Below, piece by piece: positions 1-7,785 of a stretch of 10,567 nucleotides of DNA. This DNA is from an uncultured Flavobacteriales bacterium (GTDB lineage Bacteria > Bacteroidota > Bacteroidia > Flavobacteriales_E > Vicingaceae). The position numbers and the translations under genes are program-made. The notes below the pieces were generated by a model. That model did not search any database. It was not told the origin of the DNA and saw only the letters and a program-made list of their open reading frames with translations. The stretch covers positions 1 through 10,567 of the forward strand of contig CALALS010000009.1 in the NCBI GenBank assembly GCA_937925525.1, written 5' to 3'. The stretch's first letter is position 1. Every line of letters begins with the position of its first letter.

Positions 1-176
1 TATACTTTTTCAGATCGCATAGAATCTAAATACCTATTTTCTAGGTCTTCATTGCCATTGGCGAATGCTTTTGCATCGCTTTCAACACCTGAAGCTACAA
101 ACGTAAATGATAACTGATAAATACAGGCTAACGCTAGTAGAATGGTGAAAAGCCAAATAGCTCCTTTGTTTTGCAT
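1..176 (-). CDS. secDF: Protein translocase subunit SecDF, N-terminal part (runs off the left edge)
   Basis: The leftward frame opens with ATG at 176-174 and stays open to the edge, giving 58 residues and two extra bases. The protein starts MQNKGAIWLFTILLALACIY and continues with QLSFTFVASG and VESDAKAFAN. The short basic head, the first transmembrane helix (about residues 6-28) and the following Val-Glu-x-Asp-Ala segment match my memory of the start of the fused SecDF proteins of Bacteroidota. In this family SecD and SecF are joined in one inner-membrane protein that uses the proton gradient to help pull substrates through SecYEG on the periplasmic side. Only the first helix and the start of the periplasmic domain are present, so the later motifs cannot be checked. 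A good promoter lies just upstream. The gene is divergent from an operon of exported proteins that would use the Sec system. A separate SecD is the main alternative. Confidence 0.85.
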   Translation of the reverse strand, partial: MQNKGAIWLFTILLALACIYQLSFTFVASGVESDAKAFANGNEDLENRYLDSMRSEKV

Positions 177-202
177 TATTGTAGGTTTAAAATTAAAGGC
201 TG

Positions 203-234
203 CAAATATAGAAGTATAAAATATATTTCCCAAA
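203..234 (-). promoter_or_regulatory. Bacteroidota-type promoter for secDF
   Basis: Read leftwards, TTTG (234-231) is followed after 20 bases by TATATTTG (210-203). This fits the Bacteroidota housekeeping promoter pattern of a TTTG or TTG -33 element and a TAnnTTTG -7 element. The -7 box ends 27 bases before the secDF ATG, which leaves room for a leader of about 20 bases. The assignment is by consensus only. Confidence 0.6.
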
Positions 235-305
235 GCTTTTTTTTATAGGTATTAAGAGCCTAATTTTCTCCTTAATTTCTTTCAAAAAACTCCATTATTA
301 TTTAG

Positions 306-313
306 TAACTTTG
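306..313 (+). promoter_or_regulatory. -7 promoter element of the tandem T9SS-cargo operon
   Basis: TAACTTTG is an exact match to the Bacteroidota -7 consensus TAnnTTTG. It ends only 5 bases before the ATG at 319. No clear TTTG -33 element is visible about 20 bases upstream; the region 280-288 reads TTTCAAAAA-like. If used, transcription would start at or next to the ATG, giving a leaderless or nearly leaderless mRNA. The start codon itself is well supported, because a canonical signal peptide follows at once. Confidence 0.5.
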
Positions 314-318
314 AACCT

Positions 319-2568
319 ATGTTTAAAAAAATAGGCTTTGCCTTCATAGCGCTTAGTTTTTCAACCCTCTCTAACGCACAATTTTTAGTTCACTCTAATT
401 CCATTGAAGTATTAGATTCTATTGGAAACAAACTGAACCATGCATGGGTTGGTGGTTTAAATTCTGTTCAGTTCTCTGAAATTGATTTAGATCTTGATGG
501 AAAAAAAGACTTGTTTACATTTGACAGAAGTGGTAATAAAATAAGAACTTTTAGAAATAACGGAGCCCAAAATACCGTAGATTATGTTTATGCGCCCGAG
601 TTTCATAATAGTTTTCCAAAAATGCACGATTGGGTTCTCTTAAGAGATTATGATTGTGACGGAAAAGAAGATATTTTCACTTATTCAAACGGTGGCTTTT
701 CTGTATACAAAAACACCTCAACGCCAGGAAATTTATCATTTGTAAAAATTAGTGACCTTGTTTTTTCTGACTATTCAAAAAACTCTACTCCGCCTCAAAT
801 GGCAAACCTATATGTTAGTTCAACTGACATTCCAGCTATAGATGATATTGATGGAGACGGAGACCTGGATGTAATAACTTTTTCCATTTTTGGTAGTTAT
901 GTGGAATACCACAAAAACATGAGTAAAGAACTTTATGGAATTTGCGATAGCTTAACGTTTAAACTAAAAAACAATTGTTGGGGTTTTTTTAGTGAAAATT
1001 TTTCTAATAACTCGGTAACATTGTCAGACACTTGCCCATCTAACGTAGTAAATCCTGAAAAAATAATAATGGGTGGTAATAAACATGCCGGCTCTACCCT
1101 TCTTACCCTTGATTTGAACAATGATGGTTTAAGAGATTTGGTTTTAGGAGATGTTAGCTTCAAAAATATGACCGCATTAATTAACGGTGGAAGTATTAAC
1201 AATGCTTACATGACCTCACAGGATAGTGCTTTTCCTAAGAACAACACCAACACCCTACCCGTAGATTTACAACTTTTTCCCGCTGGCTTCTATCTGGACA
1301 TTAATAATGACGGAAAAAAAGATTTAATAGTGAGCCCGGGTACTCCAAACGGTAGTGAAAACACCAAATCTTGTTGGTTATATACAAACAGCAATATCAC
1401 CAGCCAACCTAACTTTAATTTTTCAAGAAACAACTTCCTACAAGGCGAAATGATGGAGCATGGAGAAGGAAGTTACCCGGTTTTCTTTGACCACAACGGA
1501 GATGGACTAATGGATTTACTAGTAGGTAATTTTGTTTATTATGTTGATAATGCTTTTCCAAAATCGGCTATAGCACTTTACGAAAACATTGGCACAGCTT
1601 CACAGCCTAAGTTTCAATTAAAAACAAGAGATTATGCAGGAATAGCCAAAATTAGCCTTAACACTTTTAGCAATATGCCTACCTATGGAGTTTGTCCAAC
1701 TTTTGGTGATGTTGACGGAGACGGAGACCAGGATATGATTGTGGGTGATTACAACGGTAAAGTTCATTTGTTTACCAATACAGCAGGAGCCGGAAATACA
1801 GCCAACTTTGTTTTATCCCAAGCAGATTATCAGGGAATTGATGTTGGAAATTATGCAAAACCTCAACTGTTTGATATTTCAGGTGATAGTTTGCTAGATT
1901 TAGTAATTGGTAACCAAGCCGGAAAAATTGAATATTATAAAAATATTGGTACTAAAACCTCTCCTAGTTTTTCTCTACAAACTCAAAACTTGGGAAATGT
2001 AAATGTTACTAAAGTTGGAAATGTAAACGGGTATAGCCGCCCGTTCTTTTTCAAAAATGGAAGCCAAACAGAACTACTTTGCGGCTCATTGTCAGGTCAA
2101 ATTTTTCACTTTAATAATATTGATTCTTCAAGCTCTTCAACTTATAACATTATTGACACTAGTTTTTATGGAATTAATGAAGGAGCCAGAACAAGTATTG
2201 TAGGTGCTGATCTCAATAATGATGGTTTAACCGACTACGTTTTAGGAAATTACTCCGGAGGAAATAGTCTTTACATGGGGAGTAACGTTACTGATATTAA
2301 AGAAAGCTATTTTACTGATTTGAATTTAGAATTAACCATCTACCCCAATCCTACCAATGACAAGGTAACTATTTTATTCGCTAACCCCTATTTAACCAAG
2401 TTTGACATAAAGCTATTCGACCTTCAAGGAAAAGAGGTTTATTCAGAAAAACATAATTCAAACAATATTCAAATAGATGTAAGCAACTTGACTAAGGGTG
2501 TGTACGTCTTAAAAATAAACTCACTTGAAACCCCTGCATCATCCTATGATAAAATCATTAAATATTAA
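319..2568 (+). CDS. Secreted FG-GAP/VCBS-repeat protein with T9SS type A sorting domain (paralogue 1)
   Basis: The 749-residue protein starts with a signal peptide: MFKK, a hydrophobic core, and probable cleavage after LSNA near residue 20. The body has nine Asp-rich loops of the DxDxDGxxD type that typify FG-GAP/VCBS beta-propeller blades. They lie near residues 56, 110, 176, 265, 327, 391, 464, 519 and 631, and are usually followed by a hydrophobic strand and a G-N/D turn. Such loops normally bind calcium. The eighth, DISGDSLLD, is degenerate. Between loops 3 and 4 sits an insert with GICD and NNCWGFF and several Cys. The C-terminus (about 670-749) has the YPNPTND motif, a beta-sandwich pattern, GVYVLKI and a basic tail, as in T9SS type A sorting domains. 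The protein should therefore be exported by Sec, moved across the outer membrane by T9SS and anchored or released. Its ligand is unknown. It is the most diverged of the three tandem copies and overlaps the next gene by 23 bases. Confidence 0.93.
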   Translation: MFKKIGFAFIALSFSTLSNAQFLVHSNSIEVLDSIGNKLNHAWVGGLNSVQFSEIDLDLDGKKDLFTFDRSGNKIRTFRNNGAQNTVDYVYAPEFHNSFPKMHDWVLLRDYDCDGKEDIFTYSNGGFSVYKNTSTPGNLSFVKISDLVFSDYSKNSTPPQMANLYVSSTDIPAIDDIDGDGDLDVITFSIFGSYVEYHKNMSKELYGICDSLTFKLKNNCWGFFSENFSNNSVTLSDTCPSNVVNPEKIIMGGNKHAGSTLLTLDLNNDGLRDLVLGDVSFKNMTALINGGSINNAYMTSQDSAFPKNNTNTLPVDLQLFPAGFYLDINNDGKKDLIVSPGTPNGSENTKSCWLYTNSNITSQPNFNFSRNNFLQGEMMEHGEGSYPVFFDHNGDGLMDLLVGNFVYYVDNAFPKSAIALYENIGTASQPKFQLKTRDYAGIAKISLNTFSNMPTYGVCPTFGDVDGDGDQDMIVGDYNGKVHLFTNTAGAGNTANFVLSQADYQGIDVGNYAKPQLFDISGDSLLDLVIGNQAGKIEYYKNIGTKTSPSFSLQTQNLGNVNVTKVGNVNGYSRPFFFKNGSQTELLCGSLSGQIFHFNNIDSSSSSTYNIIDTSFYGINEGARTSIVGADLNNDGLTDYVLGNYSGGNSLYMGSNVTDIKESYFTDLNLELTIYPNPTNDKVTILFANPYLTKFDIKLFDLQGKEVYSEKHNSNNIQIDVSNLTKGVYVLKINSLETPASSYDKIIKY

Positions 2569-4846
2569 GTACCAACTTCTATTTGTTTCTTTTTTCATTA
2601 CGGCTTCCTTAAGCGCTCAAACTATTTTTAAAAGAGTTGACAGTATTAAAGTTGAAACTGCTACAAATGGTGTGTTTTATAAAAATGCTTGGGCAGGAGG
2701 GCTAAATTCTATTCAATTTTCTGAAATAGACCTTGATGGAGACGGTAAAAAAGATTTGTTTGCATTTGACAGAACAGGAAACAAAATCAAAACATTTTTA
2801 AACAAAGGTACTCCGGGTACAACCAATTATGTTCATGCCCCTCAATACGAAGACAAATTTCCACCTATTGATTCTTGGGTTTTACTGAGAGATTATAACT
2901 GTGACGGTAAAAATGACATCTTTACTTATTACCCTGGAGGAGTGAGTTTATATAAAAACATTAGCACTCCCGGTAATTTGGCCTTTGTTCAGGTCACTAA
3001 ATTAATACAGCATTACAATCCAACCGTAACTGTTCCCTACTCACAGATTTATTGCACTTCTATTGATCAGCCTGCAATAGATGATATTGATAACGATGGT
3101 GATCTAGATATTATAAACTTTGGGCAATTTGGAAGTTTTGTAGAGTATTACAAAAACTATTCAATGGAAACCTATGGGATTTGTGACAGCATTAATAAAT
3201 ATGAAATGAAAAATAAGTGTTGGGGGTGGTTTTATGAGGGAGGGGTTAGTTTTAATATGACGCTAAATATGCCAAAAGGAAATTGCTGGAATAATGTACC
3301 AAACCCTGAAAGAACTGCTAACGGAGGAAATAAAAACCTTAAACATGCCGGCTCAACACTACTTACACTTGATGTAAACGGAGATAGCGTTAAAGAATTA
3401 GTAGTTGGCGATGTATCTTACAATTACATGACCATACTGCATAATGGAGGAAGAGTGGACAGTGCTCACATGACCTCAGACGACACCCTATTTCCAAAAA
3501 ACCAAGGAAATACTGTTCCGCTTGGCTTAGACATTTTTCCTGGTGCCTATTACTTAGATATTAATAACGATAATAAAAAAGATTTACTCTTCTCTCCATT
3601 TTATATTACCCAAATTGCCGGTCAAACTTATGTGCAGAATTATGAAAGCGTATGGAATTATACCAATAGCGGTACAAATAATTTACCTAGCTTTACTTTT
3701 CAAAGTAAAAACTTTCTTCAAAAAGATATGATAGATTTAGGCGAAGGAGCCTATCCTGTATTTTTTGATTATGATAGTGATGGCAAAAAAGATTTAGTAG
3801 TAAGTAATTTTGGTTATTATGACTCTTCCGGCTATTATAAATCACAGTTAGCACTATATAAAAACACTGGATCTGCCACAGCTCCTCAGTATAAATTAAT
3901 TACAAAAGACTATCACGGGCTATCCAGCCATATTTTAAATACAGACTCCATGACCCGAACACAAGCCATTTACCCAACCTTTGGCGATGTTGATGGTGAT
4001 GGTGATAAAGATATGATTGTAGGTGAATTAACTGGCCGTTTGCACCTTTACACCAACACACCATTTATGGGAATAGCTTCCTTTACTTTAACCAAAACTT
4101 TTGTTGACTCTATAGATGTTGGCGATTTTTCTACCCCACAACTAATAGATTTAGACAGGGATGGTAAAATAGATTTAGTAGTGGGTGATATTTGGGGTAG
4201 ATTAAAGTATTATAGAAATATTGGAACCACTACCGTTCCGAAATGGAGTAAAGTTGCAGATACGCTTGGTGGGGTGAATATGTCTAAACCACCATATTTT
4301 TATTTAGGATATAGTGTACCGCATATATTTGATAATGGAGGAAGCTATGAAATGCTTGTTGGTTCTTCTTCTGGAGATGTTCACCATTATGATAACATTG
4401 ACGGAAATTTAGCCGGTAACTTCAATTTAAAAACCATAAATAAAATGGGCTTTTATGAAGGTATTAGAACTGCTCCTGCAGTTTACGACATTGACAGTAA
4501 TGCCCTTTGGGATTTTGTAGTGGGGAATTATGCCGGTGGTATAAATTTATACATGCAGGATATTTTAACCACATCTGATTTAACAGACGCATCCAACACA
4601 AAATTTGATGTTATTGTTTACCCTAACCCTGCAAATAATTCGATTAACATCATGCTTAATCAAAAGACTATTAGTAGCTACGACATTGATGTATTCGATA
4701 TCAATGGAAAATTGTTATACCAATCACAAAACCAATACGGCAATGTAGAAATTGACATCAGTACCTTTCCTAAAGGTATGTATATTATAAAAGTAAATTC
4801 ACCTCAAACATCATTTAGTAAACATGAAAAATTTATTAAACAATAG
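2546..4846 (+). CDS. Secreted FG-GAP/VCBS-repeat protein with T9SS type A sorting domain (paralogue 2)
   Basis: I chose the ATG at 2546 (766 aa) over an in-frame ATG 21 bases upstream (2525). It gives a compact signal peptide, MIKSLNIKYQ followed by a hydrophobic core ending SLSAQ. It also reproduces exactly the 23-base overlap seen between genes 2 and 3. Nine Asp-rich loops lie near residues 62, 116, 180, 276, 338, 408, 481, 535 and 648. Loops 4 (DVNGDSVKE), 5 (DINNDNKKD) and 9 (DIDSNALWD) depart from the consensus. The insert between loops 3 and 4 keeps GICDS, KCWGWFYE and a later Cys. The C-terminal sorting domain (about 688-766) has VYPNPANN and KGMYIIKV and ends KHEKFIKQ. The body is closest to paralogue 3 (for example DSIKVETA, NYVHAPQY, KDTLGG-like segments), whereas the sorting domain is closest to paralogue 1. 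It is probably an exported surface protein co-transcribed with its neighbours. Substrate unknown. Confidence 0.93.
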   Translation: MIKSLNIKYQLLFVSFFITASLSAQTIFKRVDSIKVETATNGVFYKNAWAGGLNSIQFSEIDLDGDGKKDLFAFDRTGNKIKTFLNKGTPGTTNYVHAPQYEDKFPPIDSWVLLRDYNCDGKNDIFTYYPGGVSLYKNISTPGNLAFVQVTKLIQHYNPTVTVPYSQIYCTSIDQPAIDDIDNDGDLDIINFGQFGSFVEYYKNYSMETYGICDSINKYEMKNKCWGWFYEGGVSFNMTLNMPKGNCWNNVPNPERTANGGNKNLKHAGSTLLTLDVNGDSVKELVVGDVSYNYMTILHNGGRVDSAHMTSDDTLFPKNQGNTVPLGLDIFPGAYYLDINNDNKKDLLFSPFYITQIAGQTYVQNYESVWNYTNSGTNNLPSFTFQSKNFLQKDMIDLGEGAYPVFFDYDSDGKKDLVVSNFGYYDSSGYYKSQLALYKNTGSATAPQYKLITKDYHGLSSHILNTDSMTRTQAIYPTFGDVDGDGDKDMIVGELTGRLHLYTNTPFMGIASFTLTKTFVDSIDVGDFSTPQLIDLDRDGKIDLVVGDIWGRLKYYRNIGTTTVPKWSKVADTLGGVNMSKPPYFYLGYSVPHIFDNGGSYEMLVGSSSGDVHHYDNIDGNLAGNFNLKTINKMGFYEGIRTAPAVYDIDSNALWDFVVGNYAGGINLYMQDILTTSDLTDASNTKFDVIVYPNPANNSINIMLNQKTISSYDIDVFDINGKLLYQSQNQYGNVEIDISTFPKGMYIIKVNSPQTSFSKHEKFIKQ

Positions 4847-7118
4847 CATTTTAGTCATTCTGTTAATTACTATTGTTTCTGTTACTGAAGCGCAAACCGT
4901 TTTTAATAGAGTTGACTCTGTTAAGGTAGAAACTGCCATAACCGGCATATTTTATAAAAACCCATGGGCAGGTGGTTTAAACTCTTGCCAACTATCTGAC
5001 GTTGATTTAGACGGAGACGGTAAAAAAGACCTTTTTGTTTTTGAAGCATCGGGTAATAAAATCAGAACTTTTTTAAACAAAGGAACTGCAGGAACAACTA
5101 ACTACGTACATGCACCTCAATACGAAACTCAATTTCCTCCGGTATATGGTTGGGTATTGTTTAGAGATTATAATTGTGATGGGAAAAATGATATGTTCAC
5201 ATACTACCCAACTGGCTCTGGTATTAGCTTATATAAAAATGTTAGTACACCCGGAAATTTAGCTTTTGTACAAGTAACTAAATCATTACGCTCTTACAAC
5301 CCTGCTACAATGGTAACCTCTAATATTTATGCTTCGGTGAGTGACCTACCAGCAATTGATGATATTGATAATGACGGAGATTTAGACATTTTAACTTTTG
5401 GCTTTGTAAGTAATTATGTTGAGTATTATAAGTGTTTTTCAAAAGAAAGTTATGGTATTTGTGATAGCACCAACTTTCAGCTTAAAAATAAATGCTGGGG
5501 ATGGTTTTATGAAAGTGCTAACAGCTTTAACATGAATTTAAACATTCCTAAAAATAGCTGTAGCGGAAATGTACCAAACCCTGAAAGAACATCTAATGGC
5601 GGTAATGAAAAAGGCGGCAACAAACACGCTGGCTCAACCCTTTTAACACTTGATTTGAATGGCGATACCGTTAAAGAATTAATTGTAGGAGACGTTGACT
5701 CTAAGTATGTTGTGGCATTGATTAATGGAGGTAAAAGAGATAGTGCGCATATCGTTTCGGAAGACACGCTTTTCCCGAAAAACCATGTTTCTACCAGTAA
5801 ACTGAATTTACCTGTTTTTCCCGCAGGATATAGTATTGATGTAAATAATGACAACAAAAAAGACTTATTGTTTGCTCCTTTTATTTTAACCGCCACTTCA
5901 GCAAAAATTTATGCCGAAAATGCCAACAGTATATGGCATTATAGAAACAACGGTACCAATAATCTACCCAACTATGTTTTACAAAGTAAAAACTTCTTGC
6001 AAGGAAACATGATTGAAGTGGGCGAAGGAGCCTATCCGGTTTTCTTTGACCATAATGGTGATGGTTTAGAAGATTTAATTGTAAGTAACTTTGGTTATTA
6101 TGACTCTACAGGTTATTACAGGTCTTCATTGGCGCTTTATCAAAACACCGGAACAGCTAACAATCCTAAGTTTAAGCTAATTACAACCGACTACATGGGA
6201 TTATCTACACATATACTAAATATAGATTCTATGAAACGTACTCAATCTTTGTACGCTACGTTTGGTGATGTAGATGGTGATGGAGATAAAGACATGATTG
6301 TTGGAGAACTAACCGGTAAAATTCATTTGTACACCAATACTCCTACTATGGGAGTAGCTAATTTTAGCTTAACTAAAACCTATGTAGATTCTATTGATGT
6401 GGGCGATTATTCTGCGCCTCAATTAATTGATTTAGACCGTGACGGAAAAATAGATATTGTAATTGGAAATAGATGGGGAACTTTGGCTTTTCATAAAAAC
6501 ATTGGAACCACTTTAGTACCCAAATGGAAATTGGTAAAAGACACTTTAGGTGGAATTCAAATGAAAAACCCTCCAAGTTATTTCTTAGGATTTGCTGTGC
6601 CATGCTTTTTTGACAATGGAGGACAGTATGAATTATTGGTTGGAGGAATGGAAGGAAACGTAAGGCATTACGACAACATTGATGGAAACGTTTATGGGGG
6701 TTATAGCCTAAAATCTAATAACGTAATGGGATTTTATGAAGGAATGAAAACTGCTCCTGCCGTTAATGATATTGATAATGATGGGCTGTGGGATTTTGTG
6801 GTAGGAAATTATGCAGGTGGTGTAAGCCTTTACAAACAAGATTTAATTACCAATGCTGTTTGGGAGAAAGAAGTAAACGGACGAAATGATTTTGCTATTT
6901 ATCCAAACCCTACCGATAATAACTTTACCATTTCATTAAACTATTACCCAACAACAGAAGTAGTGGAAGTTTACAACTCTTTAGGAATGTTGGTAGAAAA
7001 AAAACTCATCATGCAAAAGCAAACAGAAATAAATACTGCAGGCTGGGAAAGAGGAGTATATATCATTTCTATTTCGGGTAACGGAAAAAGTAAGTTTAAG
7101 AAACTGGTAAAAATGTAA
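4824..7118 (+). CDS. Secreted FG-GAP/VCBS-repeat protein with T9SS type A sorting domain (paralogue 3)
   Basis: The 764-residue product begins with a signal peptide, MKNLLNNSILVILL, then a hydrophobic stretch to VTEAQ near residue 24. Nine Asp-rich FG-GAP/VCBS-type loops occur near residues 61, 115, 180, 277, 339, 409, 482, 536 and 649, in register with paralogue 2. The fourth and fifth loops again lack the canonical DG (DLNGDTVKE, DVNNDNKKD). The Cys-bearing insert (GICDS, KCWGWFYE, and a Cys near 245) is kept. The C-terminal domain (about 688-764) has IYPNPTDN, a GMLVEKK strand, WERGVYIISI and the tail KKLVKM, a T9SS type A pattern. It differs markedly from the sorting domains of paralogues 1 and 2, although the body is very close to paralogue 2. 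The start overlaps the end of gene 2 by 23 bases. Its own end has no embedded start codon and no fourth copy follows. It is presumably exported and surface-exposed; the ligand is unknown. Confidence 0.93.
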   Translation: MKNLLNNSILVILLITIVSVTEAQTVFNRVDSVKVETAITGIFYKNPWAGGLNSCQLSDVDLDGDGKKDLFVFEASGNKIRTFLNKGTAGTTNYVHAPQYETQFPPVYGWVLFRDYNCDGKNDMFTYYPTGSGISLYKNVSTPGNLAFVQVTKSLRSYNPATMVTSNIYASVSDLPAIDDIDNDGDLDILTFGFVSNYVEYYKCFSKESYGICDSTNFQLKNKCWGWFYESANSFNMNLNIPKNSCSGNVPNPERTSNGGNEKGGNKHAGSTLLTLDLNGDTVKELIVGDVDSKYVVALINGGKRDSAHIVSEDTLFPKNHVSTSKLNLPVFPAGYSIDVNNDNKKDLLFAPFILTATSAKIYAENANSIWHYRNNGTNNLPNYVLQSKNFLQGNMIEVGEGAYPVFFDHNGDGLEDLIVSNFGYYDSTGYYRSSLALYQNTGTANNPKFKLITTDYMGLSTHILNIDSMKRTQSLYATFGDVDGDGDKDMIVGELTGKIHLYTNTPTMGVANFSLTKTYVDSIDVGDYSAPQLIDLDRDGKIDIVIGNRWGTLAFHKNIGTTLVPKWKLVKDTLGGIQMKNPPSYFLGFAVPCFFDNGGQYELLVGGMEGNVRHYDNIDGNVYGGYSLKSNNVMGFYEGMKTAPAVNDIDNDGLWDFVVGNYAGGVSLYKQDLITNAVWEKEVNGRNDFAIYPNPTDNNFTISLNYYPTTEVVEVYNSLGMLVEKKLIMQKQTEINTAGWERGVYIISISGNGKSKFKKLVKM

Positions 7119-7127
7119 TTTTTTTCT
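7109..7127 (+). terminator. Weak AT-only stem with T tract at the end of the T9SS-cargo operon
   Basis: AAAAAT (7109-7114) and ATTTTT (7118-7123) form a six-pair stem around the stop codon of paralogue 3. The right arm sits in a T-rich tract. The stem has no G-C pair, so it would be weak. I give it only as the nearest terminator-like structure before the next operon. Confidence 0.2.
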
Positions 7128-7134
7128 TTTTATC

Positions 7135-7194
7135 GTTGGTAGAATACTCTTTATAGTGTTTTTCTTACTATATTTATTTCCTTAAACTACCAAC
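7135..7194. repeat. 8-bp inverted repeat spanning the nfeD leader
   Basis: GTTGGTAG (7135-7142) and CTACCAAC (7187-7194) are exact reverse complements separated by 44 AT-rich bases. The right arm ends one base before the NfeD-family start codon at 7196. Pairing would fold the leader and could affect initiation, but a chance repeat is possible. A poor -7-like TATATTTA lies at 7170-7177, and no confident promoter was found. Confidence 0.35.
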
Positions 7195-7195
7195 T

Positions 7196-7783
7196 ATGAT
7201 TCTTCTTGACTTTTCTTCCTGGTGGGCAGAAAAAACTACTTTCGAACAGGTGTACTGGTTAATCGCCATTCCTTCATCATTAGCTTTACTAGTAACACTT
7301 ATTATGACATTTGTAGGCGGTGACTTTGAAGATGGCGGAGTAGATGAAGATATAGCGGGAGATGACGGTGCGGGCTTTCAATTTTTTACCTTAAAAAACT
7401 TAATCGGATTTTTTACCCTTTTTGCATGGTCAGGTTTGGCATGTATAAAAGGCAATATGTCTGTTCCCGTTACCATTATTATTTCTTCCGTGTGTGGCTT
7501 GATTATGATGACACTTATGGCAAGTATCTTTTTCTTCATGTCTAAACTTACTGATGACGGCACACTTAAAATGGCAAATGCCGTAAATAGAATAGGAAAA
7601 ATATATTTACCGGTAATGGCAAACAGAGGCAACATCGGGAAAATTCAAATTAACATTCAAGACAGTGTTAGAACACTTCAAGCCATGACAGATGATGAGG
7701 AAGACCTACCGTTTGGAGCAGTAGTTACCGTTATAGAAGTTATCAATGGAAATATTTTATTAGTTACAAAAGTTAAAAAATAA
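7196..7783 (+). CDS. NfeD-family membrane protein (flotillin partner, YuaF/YqiJ-like)
   Basis: The 195-residue protein has three predicted membrane segments (about 18-40, 66-84 and 89-115). An acidic Gly/Asp-rich loop lies between the first two (GGDFEDGGVDEDIAGDDGAG). A soluble C-terminal domain (about 131-193) follows, with GKIYLPV, GNIGKIQINI, an acidic turn, FGAVVTVIEV and GNILLVTKV. This beta-rich pattern fits the OB-like domain of NfeD-family proteins. No ClpP/SppA-type protease domain is present, so it belongs with the short NfeD proteins. These sit beside flotillins, as in YuaF-YuaG of Bacillus and YqiJ-YqiK of Escherichia, and are thought to act with them in membrane microdomains. The next gene is exactly such a flotillin and starts 2 bases after this stop, so the two are surely co-transcribed. 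The family call rests mainly on the membrane/OB layout and on the neighbour. Confidence 0.85.
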   Translation: MILLDFSSWWAEKTTFEQVYWLIAIPSSLALLVTLIMTFVGGDFEDGGVDEDIAGDDGAGFQFFTLKNLIGFFTLFAWSGLACIKGNMSVPVTIIISSVCGLIMMTLMASIFFFMSKLTDDGTLKMANAVNRIGKIYLPVMANRGNIGKIQINIQDSVRTLQAMTDDEEDLPFGAVVTVIEVINGNILLVTKVKK

Positions 7784-7785
7784 GT

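Noticed and set aside
2525..2545. Upstream ATG at 2525 as start of paralogue 2
   Set aside because: It would add MKPLHHP before a complete signal peptide and break the equal 23-base overlap seen at both gene junctions.
5507..5896. Leftward open frame of 129 codons inside paralogue 3
   Set aside because: It is opposite the strongly supported paralogue 3 gene. The Asp/Gly-rich codons of that gene read as Pro/Ser/Leu-rich sequence on the other strand, with no recognisable domain.
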